Of a DNA stretch of 64,000 nucleotides, positions 42,845 to 51,635 are shown piece after piece. Within the stretch, counting starts at the first letter, position 1. Every line of letters starts with the position of its first letter. The stretch lies in assembly GCA_937997485.1 (NCBI GenBank), contig CALKTH010000022.1, positions 179,660-243,659 of the forward strand. Direction: 5' to 3'. This DNA is from an uncultured Acidimicrobiales bacterium (GTDB taxonomy: Bacteria; Actinomycetota; Acidimicrobiia; Acidimicrobiales; SZUA-35). The notes below the pieces were generated by a model, which saw nothing but the letters and a program-made list of their open reading frames with translations, was not told the DNA's origin and searched no databases. A program made the position numbers and the translations under genes.

Positions 42845-45565
42845 ATGAGTCGACGATTCGCTGAGCGCTTTGCACCCGGTGTGCGCATCTTGCTCGCATC
42901 CGTCGCGCTCGTGCCCTTCATCGGGCTGGCGGCTCTGGCAGCGCTCAACGTCGAGGGAACGAATGAGCAGGCGGAACGAACCGCCGCCGTCTCTGAGCTT
43001 GCGGAGAACATCGAGCGCCGGGCCAAAGTCCAGGCGCTCATCGATGCAGAGTCCTATTGGGGACACGCGTTCTCTGCCGTCGAGGACATCGGGCTTCCGC
43101 TCGACGCCATCAACGAGATCACCGGCTTGGACGTCGAAACGAGCTACGCCGAAGCGCAGGCGCTCGTCGATGCAGTCATCCAGGAAGAGAACGTGTCGCC
43201 TGAGGCAATCGCTGAGCTTCAGGAGGCTCGCGCACTGGTCCGACAGTCCGCGACCAACGTCGAGATTGAGGAGGCCTACGACCGCGCCGAGGGAATCGTC
43301 ACTGAGCGGATCCGAGGCGAAGTGTTCGAGATTCGTGGCCTGACCGGCGACTTGGAAGACGCCCGCACGTTGGGCGAGGTCGTCCGCGCCCTCGAGTTGT
43401 CGATGAGTCTGCGCACGACGACCGCTGCGATGACCGAGGCCTACTTCGCCTCCCGCTTTCCAGTCGGGAGAGACGTGGCGATCGAGACGCGGGCGCTGAT
43501 CAGCAATCGCACGACGTACGAACAGGATGCTGCTGAGCTGGCCGAGCTCGTTCGAGACAATCCTGGGCTGAACGCAGCCTTACAGCGCACGGTGACACAT
43601 TCTTCTGTTGTGGCTTTTGGCGATCGCGTGGACCGATTCACGATCACTGCGCTCGTGGAAGGGTCCGACGGCCCCATCTTCGGGACGGGGCTCAATCTTG
43701 CCCAAATCCCTGATGAGGTCGCTGCCTTCAAGAGCTCGCAAGACTCGGTCGCCCAACACGTAGAACTCGTTGGAACGATCTCTGCCGAGGTCACGGCCCA
43801 AGCGCTCGCCGCCAACGATGTCGCCACCGAGACCCGCTTCTGGACCATCCTCACAACCATCGGGCTACTCGTCGCCGCCATGATTGCTGGCTACGCAGCG
43901 AGCGTGTGGATCATCCGTCCGCTTCGACAGATGCGCTTCGTCGTCGAGGGCCTCGCGCAGGGAACCGACGGCCTTCGCGTGCGTGAAGAGGGTCCCGCCG
44001 AGATTCGAGCCGCGGCGAGCGCACTCAACGAGGCCGTCGCAACGATCGCCATCACCGAGCAGATGGCGACGGCCCTGGCCGAGCGAGATCTCGACAATCC
44101 AGCCTTTGCCGCTCCGAACCCGGGTCGGCTCGGCGCATCCCTTCGTGATGCTGTCGTCAATCTTGCCGACTCCATGTCCCAGGGCGAGATCTTCAGAGAG
44201 CGCCTCGCCCACGAAGCCAGCCATGACGGGCTGACAGGCGTGGCAAACCGCTCGGACGCCATGCAGCATCTGCGCAACGCCTGCGAGCGGACCGGCTCCT
44301 CGAACGGCGCGACCGCCGTCTTCTACATCGACGTCGACGGCTTCAAGGGAGTGAACGACACCTACGGCCACGCAGCTGGCGACGCCGTGCTGCGCAGCGT
44401 GGCCGGCGAGCTCGAAGTCGCCACACGAGACCACGACGTTGTCGGACGCATCGGCGGCGACGAGTTCGTTGTCATCGCAGAGAACGTCAAGGACGAAGCA
44501 CTCGCTCAGATCATGGCCGAGCGCATGCTTGCCGGGATTCTCCGACCAACGGCGTTCGGAAGCGCCGAACTCCGCGTCAGCGCCAGCATCGGGTTTGCCA
44601 TGGCCTCAGAAACCGCTGATCCGCACGATCTGCTGCGCGATGCTGACCTTGCGCTCTACGAGGCGAAGATTCTGGGCCGGAACCGCGCCCAGTTCTGCGA
44701 CGCCGGCCTGAAAGCCCGACAGATCGCGCAATCCACGGTGGAGCGAGATCTCCAACGAGCGCTTCACAACGACGAGCTACACCTCGCCTTCCAGCCCATC
44801 GTCGCAGCCGATGGGCATCAAATCGCCTCGATGGAGTCGCTGCTCCGGTGGACCCGACCCGACGGCTCGTCGGTCTCCCCCGCCGAGTTCATCCCGATCG
44901 CCGAGAAGAGCGATCTGATTCTCGATATCGATCGCTGGGTCCTCTCTGCCGTTCTCGCCAGACTCGCCGACTGGTCGGCCGATCCGGTCTTGGCCAAGAC
45001 GACCGCCTCGCTGAATCTCTCCGCTCGCAGCCTCTCCTGTCCAGGAGTCGCCGAACATGTACTGCGCCGATTGCACGAGTACGAGGTCGACCCCACCCGT
45101 TTGACGATCGAGGTCACAGAGACAGCAGTCCTGGATGATCTCGGTCTGACGGCAGCGTCGCTCCACCAACTTCGCAACGCCGGCGTGCGCATTGCCATCG
45201 ACGACTTTGGCACCGGCTATGCATCTCTCGCCCATCTCCGTCAGCTACCGCTCGACATTCTCAAGATCGACCAGAGCTTCGTGGCGAACCTGGGCCAGTC
45301 CGACGATCGATCCCTCGTCCAACTCACGATCGATACCGGCCACCTTCTTGGGGCCACCATCGTTGCCGAGGGCGTCGAAACCGAAGAGCAGGCCCAGCTG
45401 CTCGATGCGATGGGAGCGGATCTGCTGCAGGGTTACTCCTTCGCCCGACCCATGCCAGCAACGGAACTCCGCCAGTGGGTGGTCGACGCGGCTCGGGGTA
45501 ATGCCGCCTCGCCCAAGGCGACTCAGCGTCCACCCGAAACGTTGACGAGGGAACCAGTCACGTAG
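42845..45565 (+). CDS. Membrane GGDEF-EAL protein (c-di-GMP metabolism)
   Basis: The 906-residue protein has an N-terminal TM segment (about 13-36), an extracytoplasmic helical sensor region, a second TM (about 335-357), a HAMP-like linker and the two catalytic domains. GGDEF is intact at 537-541, and an inhibitory RxxD I-site (R-D-H-D) lies five residues before it. In the EAL domain the signature reads E-S-L at 664-666; the catalytic Glu, D-D-F-G-T-G and K-I-D-Q-S-F remain. It may make c-di-GMP, degrade it, or both. Its 3' end overlaps the convergent SDR gene by 43 bases. Confidence 0.93.
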   Translation: MSRRFAERFAPGVRILLASVALVPFIGLAALAALNVEGTNEQAERTAAVSELAENIERRAKVQALIDAESYWGHAFSAVEDIGLPLDAINEITGLDVETSYAEAQALVDAVIQEENVSPEAIAELQEARALVRQSATNVEIEEAYDRAEGIVTERIRGEVFEIRGLTGDLEDARTLGEVVRALELSMSLRTTTAAMTEAYFASRFPVGRDVAIETRALISNRTTYEQDAAELAELVRDNPGLNAALQRTVTHSSVVAFGDRVDRFTITALVEGSDGPIFGTGLNLAQIPDEVAAFKSSQDSVAQHVELVGTISAEVTAQALAANDVATETRFWTILTTIGLLVAAMIAGYAASVWIIRPLRQMRFVVEGLAQGTDGLRVREEGPAEIRAAASALNEAVATIAITEQMATALAERDLDNPAFAAPNPGRLGASLRDAVVNLADSMSQGEIFRERLAHEASHDGLTGVANRSDAMQHLRNACERTGSSNGATAVFYIDVDGFKGVNDTYGHAAGDAVLRSVAGELEVATRDHDVVGRIGGDEFVVIAENVKDEALAQIMAERMLAGILRPTAFGSAELRVSASIGFAMASETADPHDLLRDADLALYEAKILGRNRAQFCDAGLKARQIAQSTVERDLQRALHNDELHLAFQPIVAADGHQIASMESLLRWTRPDGSSVSPAEFIPIAEKSDLILDIDRWVLSAVLARLADWSADPVLAKTTASLNLSARSLSCPGVAEHVLRRLHEYEVDPTRLTIEVTETAVLDDLGLTAASLHQLRNAGVRIAIDDFGTGYASLAHLRQLPLDILKIDQSFVANLGQSDDRSLVQLTIDTGHLLGATIVAEGVETEEQAQLLDAMGADLLQGYSFARPMPATELRQWVVDAARGNAASPKATQRPPETLTREPVT

Positions 45566-46269
45566 CTGGCAGCATCCGACGCCAAATACAGGATGAGATC
45601 AGCGACCTCGGACGCCGTACCGCCCCGCTGCATCGGCACGTTTGCTTGCAGGCGCTCTACGCGGTCGGGCAAGCCAGCACTGGTGTGAATCTCGGTATCG
45701 ATCAGACCCGGCCGAACCGCGTTGATGCGAATGCCTTCGTCGGCGACCTCGCGAGCGAGCCCGATCGTCATCGTGTCCATGGCTCCCTTGGTGGCTGCGT
45801 AGTCGATGAACTCGTTCGGACTCCCGAGGTACGAGGCAGCAGAGGACACGTTCACGATGGAGCCGCCGACACCTCCGTGCCGAGTCGACATTCTCCGCAC
45901 GGCCTCGCGGGCGCAAAGCATGGCCCCGATGACGTTCACGTCAACGACCTCTCGCAAGCGCTCGACGCTGAAGGTGTCGAAGCGGGCGATCTCGTGCAGT
46001 ATCCCCGCATTGTTGACCAGGCATGAGATGGGTCCGAGCTCCGCCGTTGTCTCCTCGAACAGGTCGATGACCTCGCTCTCAACTGCCACGTTCGCTCGGA
46101 CTGCCATGGCGCTTGCGCCAGACGCTCGACACTCGGCCACGACTTCCGCTGCGGCATCGGCGTTGTTCGCATAGTTGACGCAAACGTCGTATCCGGCTTC
46201 CGCTGCCTGGACAGCCGTGGCCGCCCCGATTCCTCGGCTTCCGCCGGTGATGAGCATCACTTTCGACAT
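45523..46269 (-). CDS. SDR-family oxidoreductase (FabG-like)
   Basis: The 248-residue protein has T-G-G-S-R-G-I-G, N-N-A-G-I, a catalytic Ser in V-S-S-A-A-S and Y-A-A-T-K, plus I-N-A-V-R-P-G and the C-terminal N-V-S-G-G. It is of the FabG-like NADP(H)-dependent classical type; the substrate is unknown. It converges on the GGDEF/EAL gene and is divergent from the selenoprotein gene (28 bases between starts). Confidence 0.92.
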   Translation of the reverse strand: MSKVMLITGGSRGIGAATAVQAAEAGYDVCVNYANNADAAAEVVAECRASGASAMAVRANVAVESEVIDLFEETTAELGPISCLVNNAGILHEIARFDTFSVERLREVVDVNVIGAMLCAREAVRRMSTRHGGVGGSIVNVSSAASYLGSPNEFIDYAATKGAMDTMTIGLAREVADEGIRINAVRPGLIDTEIHTSAGLPDRVERLQANVPMQRGGTASEVADLILYLASDAASYVTGSLVNVSGGR

Positions 46270-46297
46270 GCAGCGCTGTCTAGCGCATCATGAGGGG

Positions 46298-46861
46298 ATG
46301 CGCTTCGTTGATCCTCAGGCTCCGCCGGCCCAGGCCGCCGAGCCGTACACATTGAGCACAAGCTTGGCTGAACAGCCCGTCATCGGGTTGATGGCCAACG
46401 GCTATCCAGACTCGGTCACGTTCCTCACCCATGTCGAGAAGTCGCTGGCTGCGCTGCTCCCTGGTGCTTCGTTCGAGCACTTCGACAAGGGCAATGCTTC
46501 CAAGCTGGCCGATGTCGAGATGCTCGACGCGGCTGCGGACCGGTGCACTGCCGTCATCGCTGCCTACGGGCATTGAGGCTCGTGCACATCCGGCACCGTG
46601 CGTGACGGCATCAACATGGCAAGGCGCTCGATTCCCACCGTGGCGCTTGTGACCAGCGAATTCTGGCCGCAGGGCGACTTCGTGGCTGGCGCCGCCGGGA
46701 TGCCCGACATCCCTCGCCTCCAGCTCCCCCACCCTGTTGCAGGCAGTGGGCACGACTCGATGAGCGAACTCGCCGACGAGATCGCTCCTCGCTTGGTCGC
46801 ACTACTGCAGAGCAGCTCCGAGCCCGACAACCAATCTGACTCTGCGAACCAACCCGCATGA
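46298..46861 (+). CDS. UGSC-family selenoprotein (in-frame TGA read as selenocysteine)
   Basis: A single frame runs from ATG 46298 to 46861, interrupted only by TGA at 46574-46576. Around it the protein reads A-A-Y-G-H-U-G-S-C-T-S-G-T-V-R-D-G, i.e. Sec93 in the U-x-x-C motif with Cys96 that names the UGSC family of (seleno)proteins. A hairpin with GG in its loop follows at 46580-46605, as in bacterial SECIS elements. Coding character continues after TGA (R-S-I-P-T-V-A-L-V-T) and the final stop overlaps the next gene by four bases. Without readthrough both halves would be orphan fragments. The family's function is not known to me; Sec and Cys suggest thiol/selenol redox chemistry. The length is 187 residues. 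Confidence 0.88.
46580..46605 (+). promoter_or_regulatory. Bacterial SECIS-like hairpin
   Basis: An 8-bp stem (46580-46587 with 46598-46605, two G-U wobbles) closes a 10-base loop, ATCCGGCACC, carrying GG at 46592-46593, 16-17 bases after the TGA. Position, stem length and loop G's fit the bacterial SECIS recognised by SelB. Confidence 0.65.
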
Positions 46862-47934
46862 GCATCCTGATCGAGGCCGAGTCCGAGGCCGCTGCGCTCG
46901 AGTGGCTGCACGAGAACGGCCGCACGGACGGACTTCCCGTCATCATCCCGACTAAGGAGCGGGTGGCTCGCATGGCGTTGGCCTCCGGACTCGATCCAGC
47001 CCTCTCGCTCGGGGCGATGGGACCGGGCGGCGGTGACACCACGGTGCACGCCATCGCCACGAACGCCGTGATGGCCGGATGCCTGCCGGATCACATGCCC
47101 GTTGTGCTGGCTGCGATCCAAGCCATGCTCGATCCTGCCTTTGACCTTCCGGAGATGCAGTCGACGACACACAGCACCGCACCGCTGCTGATCGTGAACG
47201 GTCCGATTCGTCAGGCGTGCGGTATCGCCAGCGGCTTTGGAGCACTCGGCCCAGGTCATCGGGCGAATGCATCCATCGGACGGGCCGTACGACTGTGCAT
47301 GATCAACATCGGCGGGGCTGTCCCCGGCGTCTCGGACATGGCCTTGCTCGGCCACCCCGGCAAGTTCACCTTCTGCCTTGCCGAAGACGAGGAGCAGTCC
47401 CCCTGGCCACCGCTGCACACGAGCCTCGGCTATCTCGCAGAGCAATCCGTCGCTGTTGTGGTTGGCGCAGAGGCGCCCCACTCATGCATCTTCCAGAACG
47501 ACGCAGACGATCCGACTTCGGCCGATCGTCTCCTCCGTTCGCTTGCTGCCACCATCGCCAACCTCGGGAGCAACAATGCGCACTTCCGGCGAGGACACGT
47601 CGTCGTGGCGCTCAATCCGGAGCAGGCGAATGTGTTGCATGCCGCGGGTATCGACAGGGCCGAGGCCCAGCGCCGCATTCACGCCGCCGCGGTGAACCGG
47701 CAAGGTCTGCTGGCCCAGTTAAACCCGGCGTTCGTCCGTCCCGGAGCAGATCCCGACGTGCTCGTACATGCCGTGCACGCCCCCGAGGACATTCTGCTCT
47801 TCGTCGCTGGCGGGAGCGGGCTCTACGCCACCGTGTTTCCTTCCTGGGCGGCCGGCGCCCACGCCAATCCCGTTGTCCACCACGAGATCGTCACCGACCA
47901 AGCATGTGAGATCCCGGGCCTCAGCTACGGCTGA
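46858..47934 (+). CDS. Conserved partner of the UGSC selenoprotein
   Basis: The 358-residue soluble protein starts inside the selenoprotein stop (ATGA). It has conserved-looking segments V-N-G-P-I-R-Q-A-C-G-I-A-S-G, H-R-A-N-A-S-I-G-R-A-V-R-L and G-H-P-G-K-F-T-F-C-L-A-E-D-E. I believe these recur in proteins encoded beside UGSC genes, though I cannot name the function. Several cysteines could be redox partners for the Sec-Cys pair. The coupling suggests a two-subunit enzyme or a substrate-partner relationship. An aldo/keto reductase follows 74 bases later on the same strand. Confidence 0.72.
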   Translation: MSILIEAESEAAALEWLHENGRTDGLPVIIPTKERVARMALASGLDPALSLGAMGPGGGDTTVHAIATNAVMAGCLPDHMPVVLAAIQAMLDPAFDLPEMQSTTHSTAPLLIVNGPIRQACGIASGFGALGPGHRANASIGRAVRLCMINIGGAVPGVSDMALLGHPGKFTFCLAEDEEQSPWPPLHTSLGYLAEQSVAVVVGAEAPHSCIFQNDADDPTSADRLLRSLAATIANLGSNNAHFRRGHVVVALNPEQANVLHAAGIDRAEAQRRIHAAAVNRQGLLAQLNPAFVRPGADPDVLVHAVHAPEDILLFVAGGSGLYATVFPSWAAGAHANPVVHHEIVTDQACEIPGLSYG

Positions 47935-48008
47935 CTTCTTCCCCCTTCTCTCCTCCGCTTCTTCCCGCAATCCGCTTCCCGTTCGTCCACCCACCTCCAG
48001 GAGTTCTC

Positions 48009-48893
48009 ATGCCCATTCCCACTGCACCCTTCGGTTCCACCGGACACGAGAGCTCACGCGTGCTGTTCGGCGCTGCCGCGCTGGGTGCCATGAGCCAGGC
48101 ACGAGCAGATGCGACGATGGATCTCGTCCACGCTGCTGGCATCAATCACATCGATACCGCAGCCGGATACGGCGAGTCCGAAGTGCGGCTTGCCCCGTGG
48201 TTGGCCGAGCATCGAAACGAGGTGTTCCTCGCCACCAAGACGGGCGAACGTTCCGGCGACGCAGCCCGGGCCCAGCTCGAGGCCTCACTCGAGCGGATGG
48301 GCGTGGATCAGGTCGACCTCATCCAGCTCCACAACCTGGTGGAGGAAGACGATTGGGAAACGGCGCACGCACCTGGTGGCGCACTCGAAGCGCTGATCAA
48401 GGCCCAAGAGGAAGGCCTCACGCGGTTCATTGGCGTGACCGGGCACGGCGTCCGTATTCCCGGAATGCACCTTCGGAGCTTGGAACGGCACGACTACGCA
48501 TCGGTGCTGTTTCCTCTCAACTTCACCATGTTGGACAACCCCGCGTACCGCACCGATGTCGAGTCACTCATCGATGTTTGCGTCGAGCGGGGTGTGGCGA
48601 TGCAGACCATCAAGTCGCTCTCGAAGGGCCGGTGGGCACCAGACTCCACGGCTCCGCAGTTCAGCTGGTACGAGCCCATCGAGGATCCGGACGCCATCGC
48701 CCGGGCCACTCGCTACGTGCTGGGGGATGCTCGCCTCTTCTTGAACACCACGAGCGATGCCCGCAAGCTGCCCGCCATTTTCGAAGCAGCCAGCGGTGAT
48801 GTGAGCCGACCTTCGGATGATGAGATGCAGGCCGACACCGACCGCCTCGGCATCACTCCCCTCTTCGACGGCTCCGACCTCGAGCGCATCTAG
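48009..48893 (+). CDS. Aldo/keto reductase
   Basis: The 294-residue protein has the AKR catalytic tetrad pattern: Asp and Tyr in I-D-T-A-A-G-Y-G-E-S-E, Lys in F-L-A-T-K-T-G and His in I-Q-L-H-N-L. NADPH-dependent reduction of an aldehyde or ketone is expected. A start RBS (CAGGAG) precedes ATG 48009. It may form one transcript with the selenoprotein operon; transcription likely ends at the long hairpin at 49025-49090. Confidence 0.92.
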   Translation: MPIPTAPFGSTGHESSRVLFGAAALGAMSQARADATMDLVHAAGINHIDTAAGYGESEVRLAPWLAEHRNEVFLATKTGERSGDAARAQLEASLERMGVDQVDLIQLHNLVEEDDWETAHAPGGALEALIKAQEEGLTRFIGVTGHGVRIPGMHLRSLERHDYASVLFPLNFTMLDNPAYRTDVESLIDVCVERGVAMQTIKSLSKGRWAPDSTAPQFSWYEPIEDPDAIARATRYVLGDARLFLNTTSDARKLPAIFEAASGDVSRPSDDEMQADTDRLGITPLFDGSDLERI

Positions 48894-48951
48894 CGGGCGC
48901 CCGGTCGCCTCACCGAACGACCCAACTCCACGGGCCCTCACCCCGGCCTCT

Positions 48952-49051
48952 CGCGTCTGGTGAGTGTTTGGTGTCAGACACCCACCACCTACCAGCCAGC
49001 CACCACCCGCGTCTGGTGAGTGTTTGGTGCCAGACACCCACTACCTACCAG
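48952..49051. repeat. Two 44-bp direct repeats with GGTGTCAGACACC-like cores
   Basis: Copies at 48952-48995 and 49008-49051 differ at two positions. Copy 1 holds a 13-base palindrome, GGTGTCAGACACC (48970-48982). A third, partial copy follows in inverted orientation (49059-49085). Confidence 0.85.
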
Positions 49052-49090
49052 ATGACAACTGGTAAGTAGTGAGTGTCTGACACCAGTTTT
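49025..49090. terminator. Long imperfect hairpin between convergent genes
   Basis: Bases 49025-49051 pair with 49059-49085 (24 of 27 positions, 7-base loop), followed on the plus strand by TTTT at 49087-49090. It can end the aldo/keto reductase transcript and, from the other side, the DUF1932-type gene that stops at 49094. Confidence 0.65.
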
Positions 49091-49093
49091 CCA

Positions 49094-49951
49094 TCAGGGG
49101 CGGAGGAGGGAGATGACCTCGTCGAGGGTGGCGGGGGCCGTTGAATCGGTTCGGCCCTTCAACGACGCCAGACGCCGATAGGTCTCTGCCGCAGCAAGGT
49201 GGAACCCATCCGGGAGTCCTTGCGAGGCGAAGGTGGCAGCAATCTCGTGCATCTCGCCCTCGAAGCGCCATGCCTTGGGGCCGACGCCTGGTGCCGAACG
49301 CTCGCTTCTCGCAATGAGCTCTGGCATCGAGGTGGCCCACTCCCCCAGGAGCGCCTCGCTCACGCCCTCCGCCTCCGCCAGCGCACGAATCGAGAACAGC
49401 AACGCCGCGGTTCCCTTCGTCCAACCGGCGAAGCACATCTTGACGGCGGAGGCAGCTCCTGCACCGCCGTCGACTACTCGCACTTCCAGGGCCGAACCGG
49501 AAAACAGCTCGACCAGTACCTCGACCTCTCCCCGCTGGTCCGACGACACATACAGCCGGGTGGTGCCGGACTGGCTCGGTGGAGGGCCGATGATGCCGCC
49601 GTCCACGAGTCGGTCGTGATCCGCCCCAATGAGCCTGGCCGTCGCCGGGCTCACGGCATTCGCATCGACGAACAGGCCGCTGAAGCCCTCCTCCTTTGCG
49701 GTGCGGCTCACCTCGACGGCTGAGGCGGGCGGGCATATGGAAAGGATGACGTCCGACTCGTTGATCAGCGTCGTCGCGGTCCCCACATCACGCAGGCCCG
49801 CAGCGCCTGCCCGTGCCAGTGTCGCTTCGCTGCGCCCATCACCAGCGAACAGCACACCATTGGTGTGGCCAGCTTCCACGAGGCAAGCACCCACTTGGGC
49901 GCCCATAGCGCCGGGCGAGAGAAGGCCAACGACCGGACGAGAATCAGTCAT
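49094..49951 (-). CDS. NAD(P)-binding dehydrogenase with DUF1932-like domain
   Basis: The 285 residues from ATG 49951 start with a Rossmann motif V-G-L-L-S-P-G-A-M-G-A-Q, as in beta-hydroxyacid/6-phosphogluconate dehydrogenases, and S-I-C-P-P-A-S-A for the cofactor domain. The C-terminal helical part (A-V-K-M-C-F-A-G-W-T-K-G) matches DUF1932-type proteins. The substrate is unknown. An in-frame extension upstream to 50107 overlaps the divergent synthetase gene and is rejected. Confidence 0.85.
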   Translation of the reverse strand: MTDSRPVVGLLSPGAMGAQVGACLVEAGHTNGVLFAGDGRSEATLARAGAAGLRDVGTATTLINESDVILSICPPASAVEVSRTAKEEGFSGLFVDANAVSPATARLIGADHDRLVDGGIIGPPPSQSGTTRLYVSSDQRGEVEVLVELFSGSALEVRVVDGGAGAASAVKMCFAGWTKGTAALLFSIRALAEAEGVSEALLGEWATSMPELIARSERSAPGVGPKAWRFEGEMHEIAATFASQGLPDGFHLAAAETYRRLASLKGRTDSTAPATLDEVISLLRP

Positions 49952-50011
49952 CTGCGGATCGTAGATCGCTGCCACGTCGCTCCTGAAGCCAGCTCGTGAT
50001 ACATCAGAGCC

Positions 50012-51487
50012 GTGCCTGACTCGCTCTTCACCGCTCTCTTCGCCACCGCCGGCCCGAACGACGTGCTCTTCACCGTCCCCGACAGCGGTGGTGCAAATGT
50101 CGATCACACCTACGGCGACCTCGACGTTCGCTCGGCACAGATGGCTGGGGCTCTCCTTGCGGCCGGGGCGGAACGGGGCGACCGGATTGTCGTGCAGGTC
50201 GACAAGTCGATCGACAACGTAGCGCTCTACCTGGGCTGTCTCCGGAGCGGGCTCGTCTTCGTGCCCCTCAATACGGCCTACACGGCGAAGGAAGTGCAGT
50301 ACTTCGTTAACGACACCGAGGCGGCCATCGTCGTCGCCCGGCCCGAGGCCGAAGCAGAGCTGGCCTCAGTCGTCGGCCAGGCCAAGCTGCTGACGCTCGG
50401 CGTCTCCGGGGAAGGATCCCTCGCCCATTCGGCCGACGGCGCCACGCCGTTCAACGACGTGGTCGACGTCGAGTCGAACGACATGGCGTGCATGCTCTAC
50501 ACCAGCGGGACGACCGGTCGCTCGAAGGGCGCCATGCTCACGCACGGCGCGTTGCGGGCCAATGGACAAGCGCTTCAGAAGGTGTGGCACTTCGAGCCTG
50601 GCGATGTGTTGCTGCACACACTGCCGATCTTCCACGTACACGGCCTGTTCGTTGCCATGAACCTGCTCATGCTGAACGGCAGCCGCATGATTTTCCTGCA
50701 CAAGTTCAGCGTGGATGAGGTTCTCGAACAGCTGCCGCGCGCCACGACGGTGATGGGTGTGCCGACGCACTACACCCGGCTCTTGGCTGACGATCGATTC
50801 GATCCGTCCGCCTGCGCCACGATTCGGCTCTTCACCTCGGGATCTGCCCCGATGACCGAAACGGTGTTTCGAGAATTCGAGGCCCGAACCGGCACCCAGA
50901 TCTGCGAACGATACGGCATGACCGAGACCGGCATCATCACGTCGAATCCGTATCCCGGCGATGGCGACCGGGTGGCCGGAACGGTGGGCTACGCGATGCC
51001 CGGGTATGAAGTGCGCGTCGTCGACGGCGGCGTGCAGATCCGGGGCGACTACCTGTTCAACGGGTATTGGCGGATGCCGGAGAAGACGGCGTCGGAGTTC
51101 ACCGAGGATGGCTGGTTCAAGACCGGCGATGTCGGTGAACTGGCCGACGACGGTCGACTCACCCTCGCTGGCCGATCATCCGACATGATCATCTCGGGTG
51201 GCTACAACGTGTATCCCAAGGAGATCGAGCTCGTCATCGACGAGACACCGGGAGTGGTCGAGTCCGCTGTGGTGGGCGTACCCCATCCAGACTTCGGCGA
51301 GGGCGTGGTGGTGTTCGTCGTCGGCGACCCGGCAACGGAAGCCGAGGCCCAGGAGCGGTGTGCGGCGGAACTGGCTCGCTTCAAGCACCCGAAGAAGTGG
51401 ATCTGGGTGGATGCGTTGCCCCGCAATGCGATGGCCAAGGTGCAGAAGAAGAAGCTGCGCACTGACCACGCCGACCTCTTCGCCTAG
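50012..51487 (+). CDS. matB: AMP-forming acyl-CoA synthetase, malonyl-CoA synthetase (MatB)-like
   Basis: The 491-residue protein has the ANL signatures: P-loop Y-T-S-G-T-T-G-R-S-K-G, I-F-H-V-H-G-L-F-V, E-R-Y-G-M-T-E-T-G, K-T-G-D-V-G, G-R-S-S-D-M-I-I-S-G-G and the C-terminal lysine region P-R-N-A-M-A-K-V-Q. The H-V-H-G-L-F-V-A segment and overall length match malonyl-CoA synthetases from memory. It would activate malonate or methylmalonate with ATP and CoA. GTG 50012 is the only reasonable start. The specific substrate is less certain than the family. Confidence 0.85.
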   Translation: MPDSLFTALFATAGPNDVLFTVPDSGGANVDHTYGDLDVRSAQMAGALLAAGAERGDRIVVQVDKSIDNVALYLGCLRSGLVFVPLNTAYTAKEVQYFVNDTEAAIVVARPEAEAELASVVGQAKLLTLGVSGEGSLAHSADGATPFNDVVDVESNDMACMLYTSGTTGRSKGAMLTHGALRANGQALQKVWHFEPGDVLLHTLPIFHVHGLFVAMNLLMLNGSRMIFLHKFSVDEVLEQLPRATTVMGVPTHYTRLLADDRFDPSACATIRLFTSGSAPMTETVFREFEARTGTQICERYGMTETGIITSNPYPGDGDRVAGTVGYAMPGYEVRVVDGGVQIRGDYLFNGYWRMPEKTASEFTEDGWFKTGDVGELADDGRLTLAGRSSDMIISGGYNVYPKEIELVIDETPGVVESAVVGVPHPDFGEGVVVFVVGDPATEAEAQERCAAELARFKHPKKWIWVDALPRNAMAKVQKKKLRTDHADLFA

Positions 51488-51623
51488 CCCAAACGCTCCA
51501 CTTACCTTCTGGCGCATCTGACGGCGGTCTGCCGCTGCGCCGCACTCCAGCTGGGCCTTCGGGCGCGGGGTCCGAGCGGTGCCGGTCCGACGGCCACAGC
51601 TACTCACGGCGCCGCTCCGCGCG

Positions 51624-51629
51624 TAGGGT
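51624..51629 (+). promoter_or_regulatory. Candidate -10 box (TAGGGT)
   Basis: The hexamer ends 6 bases before ATG 51636, suggesting a leaderless transcript for the aldo/keto reductase operon. Confidence 0.4.
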
Positions 51630-51635
51630 CTGGCC

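Noticed and set aside
46574..46576. TGA as an inactivating stop (pseudogene)
   Set aside because: The UGSC motif, SECIS-like hairpin, continued coding and overlap with the next gene favour selenocysteine.
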